Shown: piece by piece, positions 22,291 through 33,386 of the stretch | How the letters are laid out: each line of letters starts with the position of its first letter | How positions within the stretch are numbered: position 1 is the first letter of the stretch | Source of the DNA: Euclidia mi | Lineage: Eukaryota; Arthropoda; Insecta; Lepidoptera; Erebidae | Direction: 5' to 3' | Assembly: GCA_944739405.2 (NCBI GenBank) | Contig: OX123190.2 | Span: 59,167,805-59,231,804 of the forward strand | DNA: 64,000 nucleotides | Notes under the pieces: model-generated | Told to the model about the DNA's origin: nothing | What the model saw: only the letters and a program-made list of their open reading frames with translations | The model's database searches: none | Position numbers and translations under genes: made by a program

Positions 22291-22998
22291 TTTTAATATT
22301 TAAATATGTCATACTGTTTTGTTACTACTTGTAATTCATAAAAAATTATAAATTCTTGGATTCTTTATTAAAGGAATATTTTTTTAAATGTTAGTTTCAT
22401 TTTATTGTGACATTTACATAGTTTTAACCTTTCTGTGACAAAAACGTGTGAAAATATCTGTTACTTGTATCAATAAACACTACGAATTATACAACATGTA
22501 TCACAATATATTCTAGTTCATATCAATAATCACTTACTATTTTCGAAAAAAACATTGGTGTTTAAGGGTACAAATGAATATTTTTATAGGATTCTTTAAT
22601 AAAACATAGTTTTATGATTTTTCTTACACTAACTGTTTGCAACCAAAACAAGGCAAAACACAAAACCTTATAACATTTCACACCAAACGATAACTAATGT
22701 GTAAAATAATACATTTTGTTATACATTTATCTACACAAAAATAAGCCAAAAAATTATAGTGTAAGGTGATATAACTGGCTAGTTTTAGTAATTACTAAAA
22801 TTTCGTGCAAATTTATGTATTCAAACCAAGGTCCTAATAATCTTTTTAATAGTATCTACACGTAACACAAATCGTTTTTCATTTTAGAACGTTAGAAAAA
22901 TAATGAGATTTTTTTGAATCTTTAACCTTAAATTACTCAAAACTATGATTTTTTACTTGTATCACTTTTCACTGACGGTACAGAATTTTGGTACTTAC

Positions 22999-23741
22999 AA
23001 GTTTTCGCAAAAATCTAATTTTGACCATATCTTTTTATCGGGTTAACCCAGGACCCTGATTTTATACACCTAATAGGAACCAGTATCTGGTATAAATTTC
23101 AATTTGCTAGGTCCACCCGTTCCTGAGAAAATCGGTGGTGACACACGGACAGACAGACAGACGGACAAGAAAGTGATCTTATAAGGGTTCTTTTTATTAC
23201 TTTGTGAGGTACGGAGCCCTAAAAAGAGACAAAAAATAATAAAAATAAAACTTTACGCGTTCATGAGGCAAGGGGTAAATATAAACTTTAAAATAATACA
23301 TTTTTTTATATGCTAGAAATTTACGGTTTTCGCAATTTTCAATTATCTGTGCTATAAAACGTTGCTTCGTACCAAATTTCAAGATTCCGAGCTCACGGGA
23401 AGTACCCTGTAGCTTTTGAATCCCTTACGAGAAGTTGCGAGAAAATATGCGGCTTAAATTGCTGTTCCTTTTTATTGCGTTGACATATAAGTTTGATTTT
23501 GTTATAGCTTAAAGGTATTATAGACTTGAGTATTTGATATGAATTGGAATTTGATACCTCTTCGTGTTCATGAGAAAATGGTAATAACTTTAAAATTATT
23601 AAAAATATTTTTACGATATGATGTTACTAAAAATTTACGTTTTTCGCAATTTACCTTTACCTGTGCTTTAAGACATTGCTTCATACCAAATTTAAAGATT
23701 CTGAGTTTACGGGAAGTACCCCGTAGGTTTGGATTCCCTTG
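22999..23741. repeat. Inner right arm of the composite
   Basis: Inverted match to about 16305-17048. It ends at the Gypsy target duplication CTTG (23738-23741). Confidence 0.88.
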
Positions 23742-24861
23742 TGTCACGTATACAAGACGTGAACAAAGAATTTGGAAGAAATAAAACTAAGTTTTTGAAA
23801 TTAAAAAAAAAAATTAAGGTATATTAAAAAAAAAAATGTAAGGTTCGGCCTAGGTCGTTGCGCACTTGTCTAGCCTTCCACACTTCCCTGGCGAGGTCCC
23901 GTCCTCCAGGCGTAGTCCAGGTCAGCTCGGACACTCCACTCAGGCGATGAAGAAGACTGGGAATCCGGTTACGTCAGTTGAACCGTGACGTAATTCCTAG
24001 GAACAAAGGCCGAATCATTAAGCTGCCGGTATAAGGGGCGCACGGGAAACGCTAGGATGCATGGCAAGAACTAGATTGGCAATTTAGGGCTTATAATGGC
24101 GGAAGAATTCTAAGTGTGAAAAATCTAAATTAATAGTAAATGTAAGCAAGCAGAGACGGTTACAAACGTTGAGCTTTGAAAGTTTAAGTATAACATAGTG
24201 GAAGAAAGGCAACTATAAGCATTACACACAGGATAGAATAAAGCTACAATATTTAGTCGGACTCGTACCTCTAAAATTAACACAAAGAATATAATACAAC
24301 AGGTAGGTAACGGCCGCTAGAAATCTTTATAAATAAATGTGCACAACTTACCCAAGTTTGGGAATCACGGTCACTAAATTAATAATTACAACAGTTTTAA
24401 GTATACAGAGAAAGGCAATCCACTCTTAAGTTGATATTAAAGTTTTAAAATATTCGTAAATAACTTTACGTTCAAGATTGATATTTCGTAATGACGGTTA
24501 ACCAGTGAGAAAATTAGTCAAGGCGACAGCGTTCGTGCCTCGAGAGGTTCGGCTACGGACTGCCTGTGATAGCTAGGTGCGCGCGCGGCGTGCGGCCGCT
24601 GGCGGGCGGCGATGAGGAACCGGTACTTCGGTATATATATAAAATAATGTGGTTGTCCGCATTGCTTGCCGTTTTTCTTTTTTTTTTTTTTTATAGTTAT
24701 ATTTAAATTGTTTAGTATGTAAATAGTTTAAATTCATTTGTTTATTTTGTAAATAGTTTAAATTAAATTGTTTATTTTTAAGTTGTTTTTTTTTATTGTT
24801 TATTTTGAAGATATTTTTTTTTTAATTAGTACTAAAGGACATTTATGTACACAATGTTACA
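23742..24861 (-). repeat. Gypsy 3' LTR
   Basis: 1,120 bp. On the minus strand it starts TGTAACATTGTGTACATAAA and ends GTATACGTGACA. It contains T-rich tracts near 24677-24830 and a TATATATATA stretch near 24633 beside a GC-rich block. That arrangement suits a U3 promoter read on the minus strand. Confidence 0.92.
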
Positions 24862-24890
24862 TTACCCCTCTTCCCAGAAAAAGGATTTCA
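24862..24890 (-). promoter_or_regulatory. Gypsy polypurine tract
   Basis: On the minus strand a purine run, GGGAAGAGGGGTAA, stands directly before the 3' LTR start TGTAACATT, where plus-strand priming is expected. Confidence 0.75.
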
Positions 24891-24926
24891 ACTTATTGAA
24901 ATCCGAAAAAAAAATGAATTAACTTA

Positions 24927-25502
24927 CTACGGGTATCTCTTAAGCTTGAGATCCTTAACATGCCAAACGCCAAGGTCGCGACCATTCATGTCTTCTAGAA
25001 CGTAAACTAATGGTGATCGTTTAACTTTTACCCGGCATTTTTGAAATTTAGGGGCTAACTTCTTACTAAAATGAGCATCTTTATCGCTCTGGAAGTAGCA
25101 ACGCTTCCAAACGATATCGCCCACACTAAACTCGGCATGTTTGCGGCGCAAGTTATAATGCTGTGTATTTTTTACATGAGCTTCCCACAAAGCAACCTGA
25201 ACTTTATCGAATATTGGCGATAATTGACCTAAGTTTGCAGCATAAGCATCGCGTGGTAGAAATATAAGGTCTGCTGGATCTAGGTATTCGATGTAATGTC
25301 TCACAAACGACTAACTCTCTTCCGTGTACCAAGAAGGATGGAGTATACCCCGTGCTTTCGTTAACAGAATTATTAATGGCGAATTGGATTTGAGGAAGGT
25401 TGGTGTCCCAAGATCTATGATCCCCATCTACGAAACTGGAAACAGCAGTTATTATTGTTTTGTTATATCTTTCCACTGTATTGAATTGTGGAGTGTACTT
25501 GG
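24927..25502 (-). pseudogene. Gypsy integrase C-terminal fragment
   Basis: On the minus strand the reading starts with a TPKYTPQFN-like segment and VERYNKTI (the end of the integrase core, just before its last catalytic region). It continues with WDTNLPQIQFAINNS and TGYTPSFLVHGREL. A frameshift near 25250-25300 moves it to the frame containing HYNLRRKHAEFSVGDIVWKR and PLVYVLEDM.GRDLGVWHVKDLK, the GPY/F-type C-terminal domain. It stops at 24927, about 65 bp before the 3' LTR. The catalytic DDE residues are mostly deleted. The upstream border falls in the palindromic junction at 25505. Confidence 0.88.
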
Positions 25503-25504
25503 GA

Positions 25505-25572
25505 GTTCACGTCTTGTATACGTGACAATGGCCCCACGTTGGGCGCCATTGTCACGTATACAAGACGTGAAC
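25505..25572. repeat. Palindrome at the Gypsy LTR/PBS junction
   Basis: The 28 bp at 25505-25532 are the exact reverse complement of 25545-25572, with a 12-bp centre (CCCACGTTGGGC) inside the primer-binding site. The right half is the true LTR tip plus TGGC of the PBS. The left half is an inverted copy joined directly to integrase sequence. Confidence 0.95.
25531..25548 (-). promoter_or_regulatory. Gypsy primer-binding site
   Basis: On the minus strand TGGCGCCCAACGTGGGGC, one base beyond the LTR end, of the form used by many insect Gypsy-group elements for tRNA-primed minus-strand synthesis. It lies between the LTR tip and an inverted copy of that tip (see 25505-25572). Confidence 0.85.
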
Positions 25573-26669
25573 AAAGAATTTTGAAGAAATAAAACTAAGT
25601 TTTTGAAATTAAAAAAAAAAATTAAGGTATATTAAAAAAAAAAATGTAAGGTTCGGCCTAGGTCGTTGCGCACTTGTCTAGCCTTCCACACTTCCCTGGC
25701 GAGGTCCCGTCCTCCAGGCGTAGTCCAGGTCAGCTCGGACACTCCACTCAGGCGATGAAGAAGACTGGGAATCCGGTTACGTCAGTTGAACTGTGACGTA
25801 ATTCCTAGGAACAAAGGCCGAATCATTAAGCTGCCGGTATAAGGGGCGCACGGGAAACGCTAGGATGCATGGCAAGAACTAGATTGGCAATTTAGGGCTT
25901 ATAATGGCGGAAGAATTCTAAGTGTGAAAAATCTAAATTAATAGTAAATGTAAGCAAGCAGAGACGGTTACAAACGTTGAGCTTTGAAAGTTTAAGTATA
26001 ACATAGTGGAAGAAAGGCAACTATAAGCATTACACACAGGATAGAATAAAGCTACAATATTTAGTCGGACTCGTACCTCTAAAATTAACACAAAGAATAT
26101 AATACAACAGGTAGGTAACGGCCGCTAGAAATCTTTATAAATAAATGTGCACAACTTACCCAAGTTTGGGAATCACGGTCACTAAATTAATAATTACAAC
26201 AGTTTTAAGTATACAGAGAAAGGCAATCCACTCTTAAGTTGATATTAAAGTTTTAAAATATTCGTAAATAACTTTACGTTCAAGATTGATATTTCGTAAT
26301 GACGGTTAACCAGTGAGAAAATTAGTCAAGGCGACAGCGTTCGTGCCTCGAGAGGTTCGGCTACGGACTGCCTGTGATAGCTAGGTGCGCGCGCGGCGTG
26401 CGGCCGCTGGCGGGCGGCGATGAGGAACCGGTACTTCGGTATATATATAAAATAATGTGGTTGTCCGCATTGCTTGCCGTTTTTCTTTTTTTTTTTTTTT
26501 ATAGTTATATTTAAATTGTTTAGTATGTAAATAGTTTAAATTCATTTGTTTATTTTGTAAATAGTTTAAATTAAATTGTTTATTTTTAAGTTGTTTTTTT
26601 TATTGTTTATTTTGAAGATATTTTTTTTTTTAATTAGTACTAAAGGACATTTATGTACACAATGTTACA
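25550..26669 (-). repeat. Gypsy 5' LTR
   Basis: Same length as the 3' LTR and nearly identical, with differences at a C/T near 25792, GAATTTT versus GAATTTG, and T-run lengths. Its inner tip abuts the primer-binding site at 25531-25548. Confidence 0.92.
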
Positions 26670-27556
26670 CTTGCGAGTTTCGAAAATTTGCGGAAATTTT
26701 CAGCATAAACGGCTGTATCTTTTGATTGCTTTGGCTTGGAAGTCTGATTTTTTCACAGCTTCAAGGGACAGTTGATTTGACTATTTGATATAAATATGAA
26801 ATAATTTCAGTTTGGTACCTCCACGCGTTTTTGATAAAATGGGTCTTGACAGACGGACGGACTATAAAGTGATCCTATAAGGGTTCCGTTTTTTTATTTC
26901 GAGGTACGGAACCCTAAAAAAGAATCCATTGGTAAATATTAGGTATAATTTTATAATACAAGGGTCACAAACGAACAAAAGAGGTTAGCTTACTGATTGG
27001 TAGTTAATGTTTAGCCGTATTTTGAGAGACCAGACTATACTGGACTCGAAATACGGTTGGTCGGTTAGTCTAGTATTGACAGTCAGAAATCTCTAGCATG
27101 TTTCCAATCTCAGTGTAAAACAGAAGCAGGCATACCTATTCTCACCTTCATACCCAAGCTACTTCTTCATTCTGTCACCGCTTCAGCTATAAGCAAGGAT
27201 GTCAATATGGGAAGAGGGTAATAAAAAGGATTACTACATTACTACATAGACTCACAGCTGATCTTCTGCATGATTAAACCTCACGCCTGTTGTCGAAAGG
27301 GGTTAAGAAAACCAATTATAAGTGCCAAGTAACCTGTCATCAAGATTTCTTTACAGCCTTTTAGATCTTTCTGGAAACTTTCTTTATAACCCATAGAAAC
27401 CCGCAATGATCTCAGAGAAACTGAACAAAACCAAATTTTTACTGCTATTTGAACAGTTTCTAAACTGCCTAAATATGTCTGAAAGCTTTCTTCTCTAGTA
27501 ATTGCAAATCAACATTAGCATAGTATTCCATGCAAACATCAAACATAACTCACCAA
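26670..27556. repeat. Outer right arm of the composite
   Basis: Begins with the second CTTG (26670-26673) and pairs inverted with 16300-16114 and then 10001-9224. At 26850-26870 it preserves the uninterrupted BEL target, TATAGTCCGTCCGTCTG on the reverse strand. Confidence 0.88.
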
Positions 27557-27617
27557 TTCAAAAACTGCTGACTACATATCGTTCAAACCAATTTTCGTTG
27601 GAAGTTTTTATAACGAT

Positions 27618-27623
<6 letters not shown>

Positions 27624-27698
<75 letters not shown>
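27624..27698. repeat. (TA)n microsatellite
   Basis: About 37 uninterrupted TA units just outside the right arm of the composite. The frame read through it is not a gene. Confidence 0.98.
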
Positions 27699-27701
<3 letters not shown>

Positions 27702-27704
27702 AGA

Positions 27705-27745
27705 TTTGTCACTCTGCCGCCGCCGCGGGCAAAAGCTAGTCTATA
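27705..27745. mobile_element. Helitron-like 3' end scrap
   Basis: CGCCGCGGGCAAAAGCTAGT matches the 3' ends seen at 33335-33362 (GCGTGCAAAAGCTAGT) and 41072-41096 (CGCGGGCAACAGCTAGT). A short hairpin followed by CTAGT fits a Helitron terminus. Confidence 0.55.
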
Positions 27746-27807
27746 CCTATATATCAGTCGTGTCGCGCATGCGCTGTCATACGGACGCGTAAACTATGGC
27801 GTAGAAA

Positions 27808-29038
27808 ATGTTAAAGTGTGCGAGTTGTAACATTGTGATAAACGAGGTTTTAGCCTTTGTCAGTAATAAAATAGACATGATGAACGAAGAAAGTGTCAGC
27901 CAGATTTGCTCGAGTGCTTTTTCTGATGCGGACATTCATAGTGCAAAAAACCTGCTGTGCGAATCTTTACCTATCGAAAGGCGAAAAAAGACCCGGAAGC
28001 GAGATGGAAAGAAGCTACGTGAAATCGATGATATTATCTGTATGTTGAAAGAGTCCGATCCAGAGATTTTACCGGTTTTCGTAGCCCGTGATCTACACAA
28101 ACTACCGCCGGTGTTATTTGATCACGTCGATGTCACCCGGTTACTAAAGGATTTAACGAGAATGCAACACGAAATGAATCAGCTAAAGGAACAATATGCC
28201 ACGAAAGAAAGTCTAGATGTTGTGAAATCTGATCTCGAAAACCTAAAAAAGGCATCTATTGTGAACAACTTTGGTAGTACAGCCTGTAATATTAATTTCA
28301 AGCGGGGTGGATTTTTGTTTGATACTCACGATGACAAGTGTAGTGGTCCCGGTGGACTTACATATATAGATATAGAACTAGACTGTGCAGACAAAAAGAC
28401 CAGTGAAATACGCGCAGAAGCTAAAAATACGAGCATAAATCAGCCTCCTTCTAATAATGAGGGTAGTTCGAAGCGATATTCACTGTACGGTTACGGATGA
28501 CGCACCTGTAGCGGTGACTCAGCTGCAAGCAGCTGCGACGCCTGCGACCAAAGTAGCTAGCGGTACAAGACACACGGACGCTCAAAATGTGAACAGAAAA
28601 TCAAGTAAAGGAAACTCTGTAGCCGATATTGTACGCAATGGTGAGTGGCAATCAGAGAGTAAAGACAAATAATGGACACTTGTGCAGAGGAGACGATTGC
28701 GAAACCGGTTTTTGGCAAACAGAGGAAAGGCAATTTTGAGCCCAGATGCCAGCTTTAAAGCAGCCGATATAAAAATGCCAATCTATATATACAACGTAGC
28801 AAAGGATGTGCCTATGTGTGATATACTGAATTATATTAAAAGTAAAACCGAGGTTAACGTTCAGTTAGAAAAAATGAACATGAAATCACCAAAATCTTAC
28901 GACGCATATAAAGTCTTGGTACCTAAACATAAGCTAGAAATCTTTTTAAATGACGACTTTTGGCCCGAAGGTGTCGCATATCGTCGTTTTATAGATTTTA
29001 AGTCAAGAGATATTGCTGAAAAAAATAATGGAAAATAA
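27808..29038 (+). pseudogene. LINE ORF1 (nucleic-acid binding protein), two lesions
   Basis: ATG at 27808 gives 230 codons: a CxxC near the start (CASC), then a conserved region around residues 75-110 (MLKESDPEILPVFVARDLHK). A coiled-coil-like Leu/Lys/Glu stretch covers residues 112-150 (LLKDLTRMQHEMNQLKEQ). A frameshift near 28460-28495 moves reading to the second frame, which has a stop at 28670 and continues with VQRRRLRNRFLANRGKA and the conserved C-terminal FLNDDFWPEGVAYRRF to 29038. By analogy with this LINE group it would bind the RNA and chaperone reverse transcription. Not translatable as one protein. Confidence 0.8.
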
Positions 29039-29078
29039 CCTACGAGTCTGTGTGTAGTCAACCATAGGTACAATAATT

Positions 29079-31880
29079 ATGACTAATTCCGTTAAACTTA
29101 TAACTTTCAGTTGCAAAAATATCATGAGATCTGTGCACTGTGTAAGAAAGTTGTGTGAAACAGCTGACATAATAGCACTTCAGGAGACGTGGTTGTTACC
29201 ACACGATATTCCGTTCCTGGACAGCATCAGCGATAAGTTTGCGTTCACTGGCAAGTCTGCCGTGGACACCTCAGCCGGTGTGCTTCGTGGCCGGCCATAC
29301 GATGGCGTAGCGTTACTGTGGTGAAAATCTGTGTTCCCGTCAGTGTCAGTGATACAGTGTAATAGTGATCGCATAACGGCTATTAAGGCTCAGACGAGTG
29401 AGCGCTTTATGTTAGTTATATCTGTGTATATGCCCACGGAGTCGAGAGATAACTTAATCGAGTTTACCGAGTGCTTAAGTGAAATAAATTCTATAATAGA
29501 AAATACCGATGTAGAATCCGTGTACATCCTGGGGGATTTTAATGCACACCCTGGTGAGTTATTTACAAATCAACTTTTAGACTTTTGTGTAGAACAGTCA
29601 TTGACTTGTATCGATCTTGATGTACTACCTGCAGATTCATATACTTTTGTCAGCGAAGCGCATGGATGCCGCCGGTGGCTCGATCACTGTGTGGTCACGA
29701 GCGCCGCGCGGGCTACAATCGATCTCGTAAGCGTTTTGTATGATACCTACTGGTCCGATCACTATCCTTTGCAGTTGTCGTGCAATATAAATTTAATTAA
29801 GACTAAAATTGCAGTGCACAGTATATCTAGAAATAATATTATATGGGGAGAAAGACAGGCTAGTCAAATTGAAACTTATTATAACTATTGTCATAACAAA
29901 CTAATGGACATTGAATTACCTGCAGAATGTACAAAGTGTATTGATCAATTATGTCATTGCACAGACCACAAGATATTAATAAACAAAATGTATAAAGATA
30001 TAGTATGTATATTGTCTAAAGGCGCGGAATATTCATGTATAGCTTCGAATCCCAGAAGGGGTAAAAACATAGTAGGTTGGAACAGACACGTGAGGGAGGC
30101 TCACGGGAAGGCTCGGCAGGCTTATCTTAACTGGTAATGGCACGGGTCACCTAGATCTGGACCGCCTTATATTGAAATGACTGAGACAAGGCGATTTTTT
30201 AAGTTAAGATTGAAATGGTGTCAAAATAACCAACAACAAATTAAAATGGACATAATAGCACAGCACCACTGCAGTAATAACTTTTCAAAGTTTTGGAAAA
30301 CAACAAATAAGTTGAATCTAAAGCCGAGCCGCCCCGTATGTGTTGGTGGTGTACATGAACCAGATGGCATTGCGAAATTATTTCAGGAGCATTTTAGTGT
30401 TGATCCTCTGCTTAGCCCGGGTCAGCCTGGGTCGTTGCCGGTGTCTGGTGCTGAGGCCACAGCTGGAGATCGTAAGGTAATATTTACTGCATTAGAGATA
30501 GCCCAAGTTATTAAATGTATAAAAAGAGGCAAGTCTCCAGGCCATGATGGCCTCAGCATCGAACACCTTCAACATGCTGGGATTCACTTGTGCAGGACAC
30601 TTGCCATACTCTTTAATTTATGTGTAAGTCACTCATACCTGCCTGAGGAGCTCATGTATACCATCGTTGTCCCTATTGTAAAGAACAGGACCGGTGACGT
30701 CTCGGACAAGTCAAACTACAGGCCTATCTCCCTGGCCTTAGTTGTGGCTAAGGTGCTGGATAGTCTGCTTGACGGCCTCCTAACAAAAAATCTAAAACTG
30801 CACGACGGCCAGTTCGGCTTTAGACCTGGCCTATCCACTGAAAGTGCTACGAGTATATTGTGCCTCAAGCAGACTGTGCAGTACTACACCAAGCGTAAAA
30901 CACCTGTGTATGCATGTTTCCTAGACTTATCTAGAGCATTCGATCTAGTGTCCTATGACCTCCTGTGGGCAAAAATGCGACAGACCAGCTTACCACCTGA
31001 AATTGTATCCTTGTTTGAGTACTGGTATGGTCATCAGAAAAATACTGTTAGGTGGGGTAATACTGAATCAAATATGTATGGTTTAAAGTGTGGTGTACGG
31101 CAGGGAGGGTTGACCTCACCGAAATTGTTTAATTTTTATATGAACAGTCTTATTGAAAAGCTGAGCGGCACTAGGATCGGATGTCATATAGACGGAATTC
31201 TCGTTAACAATATTAGTTACGCCGACGATATGGTGCTGCTCAGCCCTTCCATCAGTGCATTGCGAAAGTTAATAAACATATGTGAACAGTACGCTTTGAC
31301 TCATGGGCTCAGATATAATGTGAAGAAAAGTGAGTTCATGATTTTTACAGCACCTAAAAAGACGTATTCTTCGGTACCACCGGTCTCACTTTGCAGTACA
31401 CCTTTAAAAAGGGTTTCACATTTTAAATATCTGGGCCACTGGGTCACCGAGGACCTCAGGGACAATATGGATGTAGACAGGGAACGCAGGGCGTTGTCTG
31501 TCCGCTGCAATATGCTGGCCCGTAGATTTTCACGCTGCACCGAGCAAGTAAAGATAACGCTGTTTAGGGCTTTCTGCCAGACTTTCTACACGTGAAGTTT
31601 GTGGGTCAGCTACACGCAGGGGACGTATGACGCCCTGCGCGTCCAGTATAACAACGCGTTCAGGGTGTTGTTGGGGCTTCCGCGGTACTGTAGTACGAGC
31701 GGCATGTTCGCACTGGCGCACGTGGACGGCTTCCACGCGATAATGAGAAAGCGTTGTGTTAGTATGATGGCACGGGTACGCGGCAGCCCCAACGCCATCC
31801 TAGCCGCGTGTGCCGAACGATGGGACTCAATGTTATATCGGCGCTGGATGGGCCTACACGCGAGACCTATCTATAATTAA
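29079..31880 (+). pseudogene. LINE ORF2: endonuclease-reverse transcriptase with three stops
   Basis: One continuous frame of 933 codons broken by stops at 29322, 30135 and 31593. Residues 1-260: apurinic-type endonuclease with LQETWLLP, VYMPTES, GDFNAHPGE and SDHYPL, the usual catalytic Glu, Asp/Asn and His positions. From about residue 480: reverse transcriptase with GKSPGHDGLSIEHL, NYRPISL, GFRPGLSTESA, CFLDLSRAFDLVSYD, CGVRQGGLTSPKLFN and the catalytic YADDMVLL near residue 712. The C-terminal tail after the last stop has a conserved LLGLPRYCS region. Full family length apart from the stops. Starts 40 bp after ORF1. Confidence 0.92.
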
Positions 31881-32008
31881 ATATGATATGCCTAATTTGA
31901 TTAATTATTTGTACTTTACTAACACTAGGTTAAGACAATGTTACTAACAAACTATGGATGATATCCGAAATAAACAGTTATTATTATTATTATTATTATA
32001 TAAAAGAA

Positions 32009-32480
32009 AGTCGTGTTAGTTACACTATTTATAACTCAAGAATGGCTGAACCGATTTGGCTGAAAATTGATTGCGAGGTAGCTTAGAACCAGGAAAAACA
32101 CATAGAATACAATTAGTTGCAAAAATTAAACTGGGAAGGATTGTAGGGAGGGTTCAAGTTTGTAGGGTCAAACCTACTTATTGAAAGTACGCATGCGCTG
32201 TAATAATTGAGTGATGCGCATGCTGTATATCTGTCAGTACTGTCTCATCATACACTGTCATATTGTGCACTGCCGTTATATCGTTCGCTTACATATATAA
32301 ACTAATAATTATTGTAACTGCCTTGGCTAATCCTTACTAATATTAGGTAAAAATGCAAAAGTGTGTATGTATGTATGCACCGATTTCACGCTAAACCGGC
32401 TGAACCGATATTCTCTACTAATATTATAAATGCGAAAGTGTGTATTGAGATATATTGGACTATGGCTTTGAAATTTGACT
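32009..32480. repeat. Helitron-like / unclassified interspersed sequence
   Basis: Contains AACTCAAGAATGGCTGAACCGATTTGGCTGAAAATTG and, later, ACTAATATTATAAATGCGAAAGTGTGTAT. Both are motifs found again and again in lepidopteran non-autonomous elements. Non-coding. Confidence 0.6.
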
Positions 32481-33386
32481 ATATGAAAGGTGATGTTGTT
32501 GAGTACCTTTCGGTAGGTAATGTCATGGATACTGACGAAGTTACTTCGTACCCAATAGTGTTACTGAACTGTTTAGAATTATCAGGAGTGCCTTCACTTC
32601 ACTTAAGACTGAAAGTTAGTGTTTCAGTCCTATTCATGCATATGCATATACCTTGATGCACCAAAACTATGTAATAGCACACGAGTACAAGTGAAACACA
32701 CAGTCAGAAACATCAAATTAGCTATGCTAAGGGACGGCAAAAGGTGAAAATCTACAGCATATTTTTTTAGATGTGTCTCTCTTACTTTTAAAGTTAGAGG
32801 GACACACACATTAATTTTTACCACTTTGGTAGCGTATAGGTTTCAAACGATTGACTTTGAGAAACAATGGTTTTAAGAAACTCAAAGATTTATTTTTATA
32901 GACTCACGCCTGTATCCCCGAGGGGTAGGCAAAGGTGTAACATTAGTAGGAGTACACCCACATTTTGCCATGAATTTTTAAAGACCCATTTTCCACATCA
33001 GTTCCATGTATGGAGAATATTTTTAATTTTTTTCTATATCGTCGTGAAGCGGCTCACAGAAAACGTTTACTTTTTAAATCTATAAAATCAAAAGTTTCGG
33101 CATAAAGTGGTTGTGACATACGGACAGAGACATAGCGCATCTACGTTTAAGGGTGCCGTCTTTTGTCATTTTTGGCTACGGAACTCTAAAAATACTGTTT
33201 ACAAAAATGAATTATTAAAGTAACGTTTTAAATACTTTGTGCAGTTATATTTCTTATTAGTATGAACAGAAATAGAACGAAAATTATTAAAGTATCCGAA
33301 ATATAAAGGAGATTTGTGTTACCCCGAATTTAACGCGAGCGAAGCAGCGTGCAAAAGCTAGTCATATAATAAAAATATGTTTAACT
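32481..33386. other. Mixed repeat debris
   Basis: Holds an RTE-like tail fragment in reverse (ACTCACGCCTGTATCCCCGAGGGGTAGGC at about 32902). At 33112-33192 is a worn end of the GGGTTCCGTACC family. A Helitron-like terminus (GCAAAAGCTAGTC) lies at 33349-33363. No coding sequence. Confidence 0.5.

Larger units (their letters stand above)
17625..22985 (+). mobile_element. Inner unit with short TIRs and a transposase-like gene
   Basis: The 17625-17652 sequence TTCTGTACC.....TGAAAAGTGATACA matches the reverse complement of 22956-22985 apart from the five central bases. The motif AGTGATACA / GTGATATAAC recurs near both ends (17642, 17769, 17936, 22762, 22970). This could be the autonomous core, with transposase-binding subterminal repeats. 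No target duplication is evident. The stretch 17650-19100 has no coding sequence I can identify. Confidence 0.5.
23742..26669 (-). mobile_element. Gypsy LTR retrotransposon, severe internal deletion
   Basis: Two 1,120-bp LTRs in direct orientation (23742-24861 and 25550-26669) run TG to CA when read on the minus strand. Target duplication CTTG lies at 23738-23741 and 26670-26673. The interior is only 688 bp. It keeps the primer-binding site beside the 5' LTR (at 25550), the end of integrase, and a purine tract beside the 3' LTR. Gag, protease, RT, RNase H and most of integrase are gone. LTRs differ at only a few positions, so the copy is young and was probably mobilised in trans or trimmed after insertion. 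Confidence 0.93.
9224..27556. mobile_element. 18.3-kb inverted-repeat composite around a transposase-like gene
   Basis: The left arm (9224-10001 continued at 16114-17048) is the inverted copy of the right arm (27556-26670 continued at 23741-22999). Each totals about 1.6-1.7 kb with roughly 3% differences. The BEL element interrupts the left arm and the Gypsy element the right, each flanked by a target duplication, and the other arm retains the intact site. The centre (17049-22998) holds a degenerate transposase-like gene. I find no clear target duplication at the outer ends, so this is either a TIR transposon with very long composite arms or a fold-back duplication containing one. Confidence 0.8.
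27764..32008 (+). mobile_element. CR1/L2-group LINE, nearly full length
   Basis: A 5' leader, ORF1 and ORF2 in normal order, and a (TTA)n tail at about 31979-31999. The octamer AGTCGTGT flanks it (27756-27763 and 32009-32016), a candidate target duplication. Damage is light: one frameshift and one stop in ORF1, three stops in ORF2. The copy is therefore young but inactive. The flanking DNA reads on from ...ATATATCAGTCGTGT to TAGTTACACTATTTATAACTC, a known repeat sequence, which supports these borders. Confidence 0.88.

Noticed and set aside
27502..27792. 96-codon frame
   Set aside because: Mostly Ile-Tyr from the (TA)n microsatellite.
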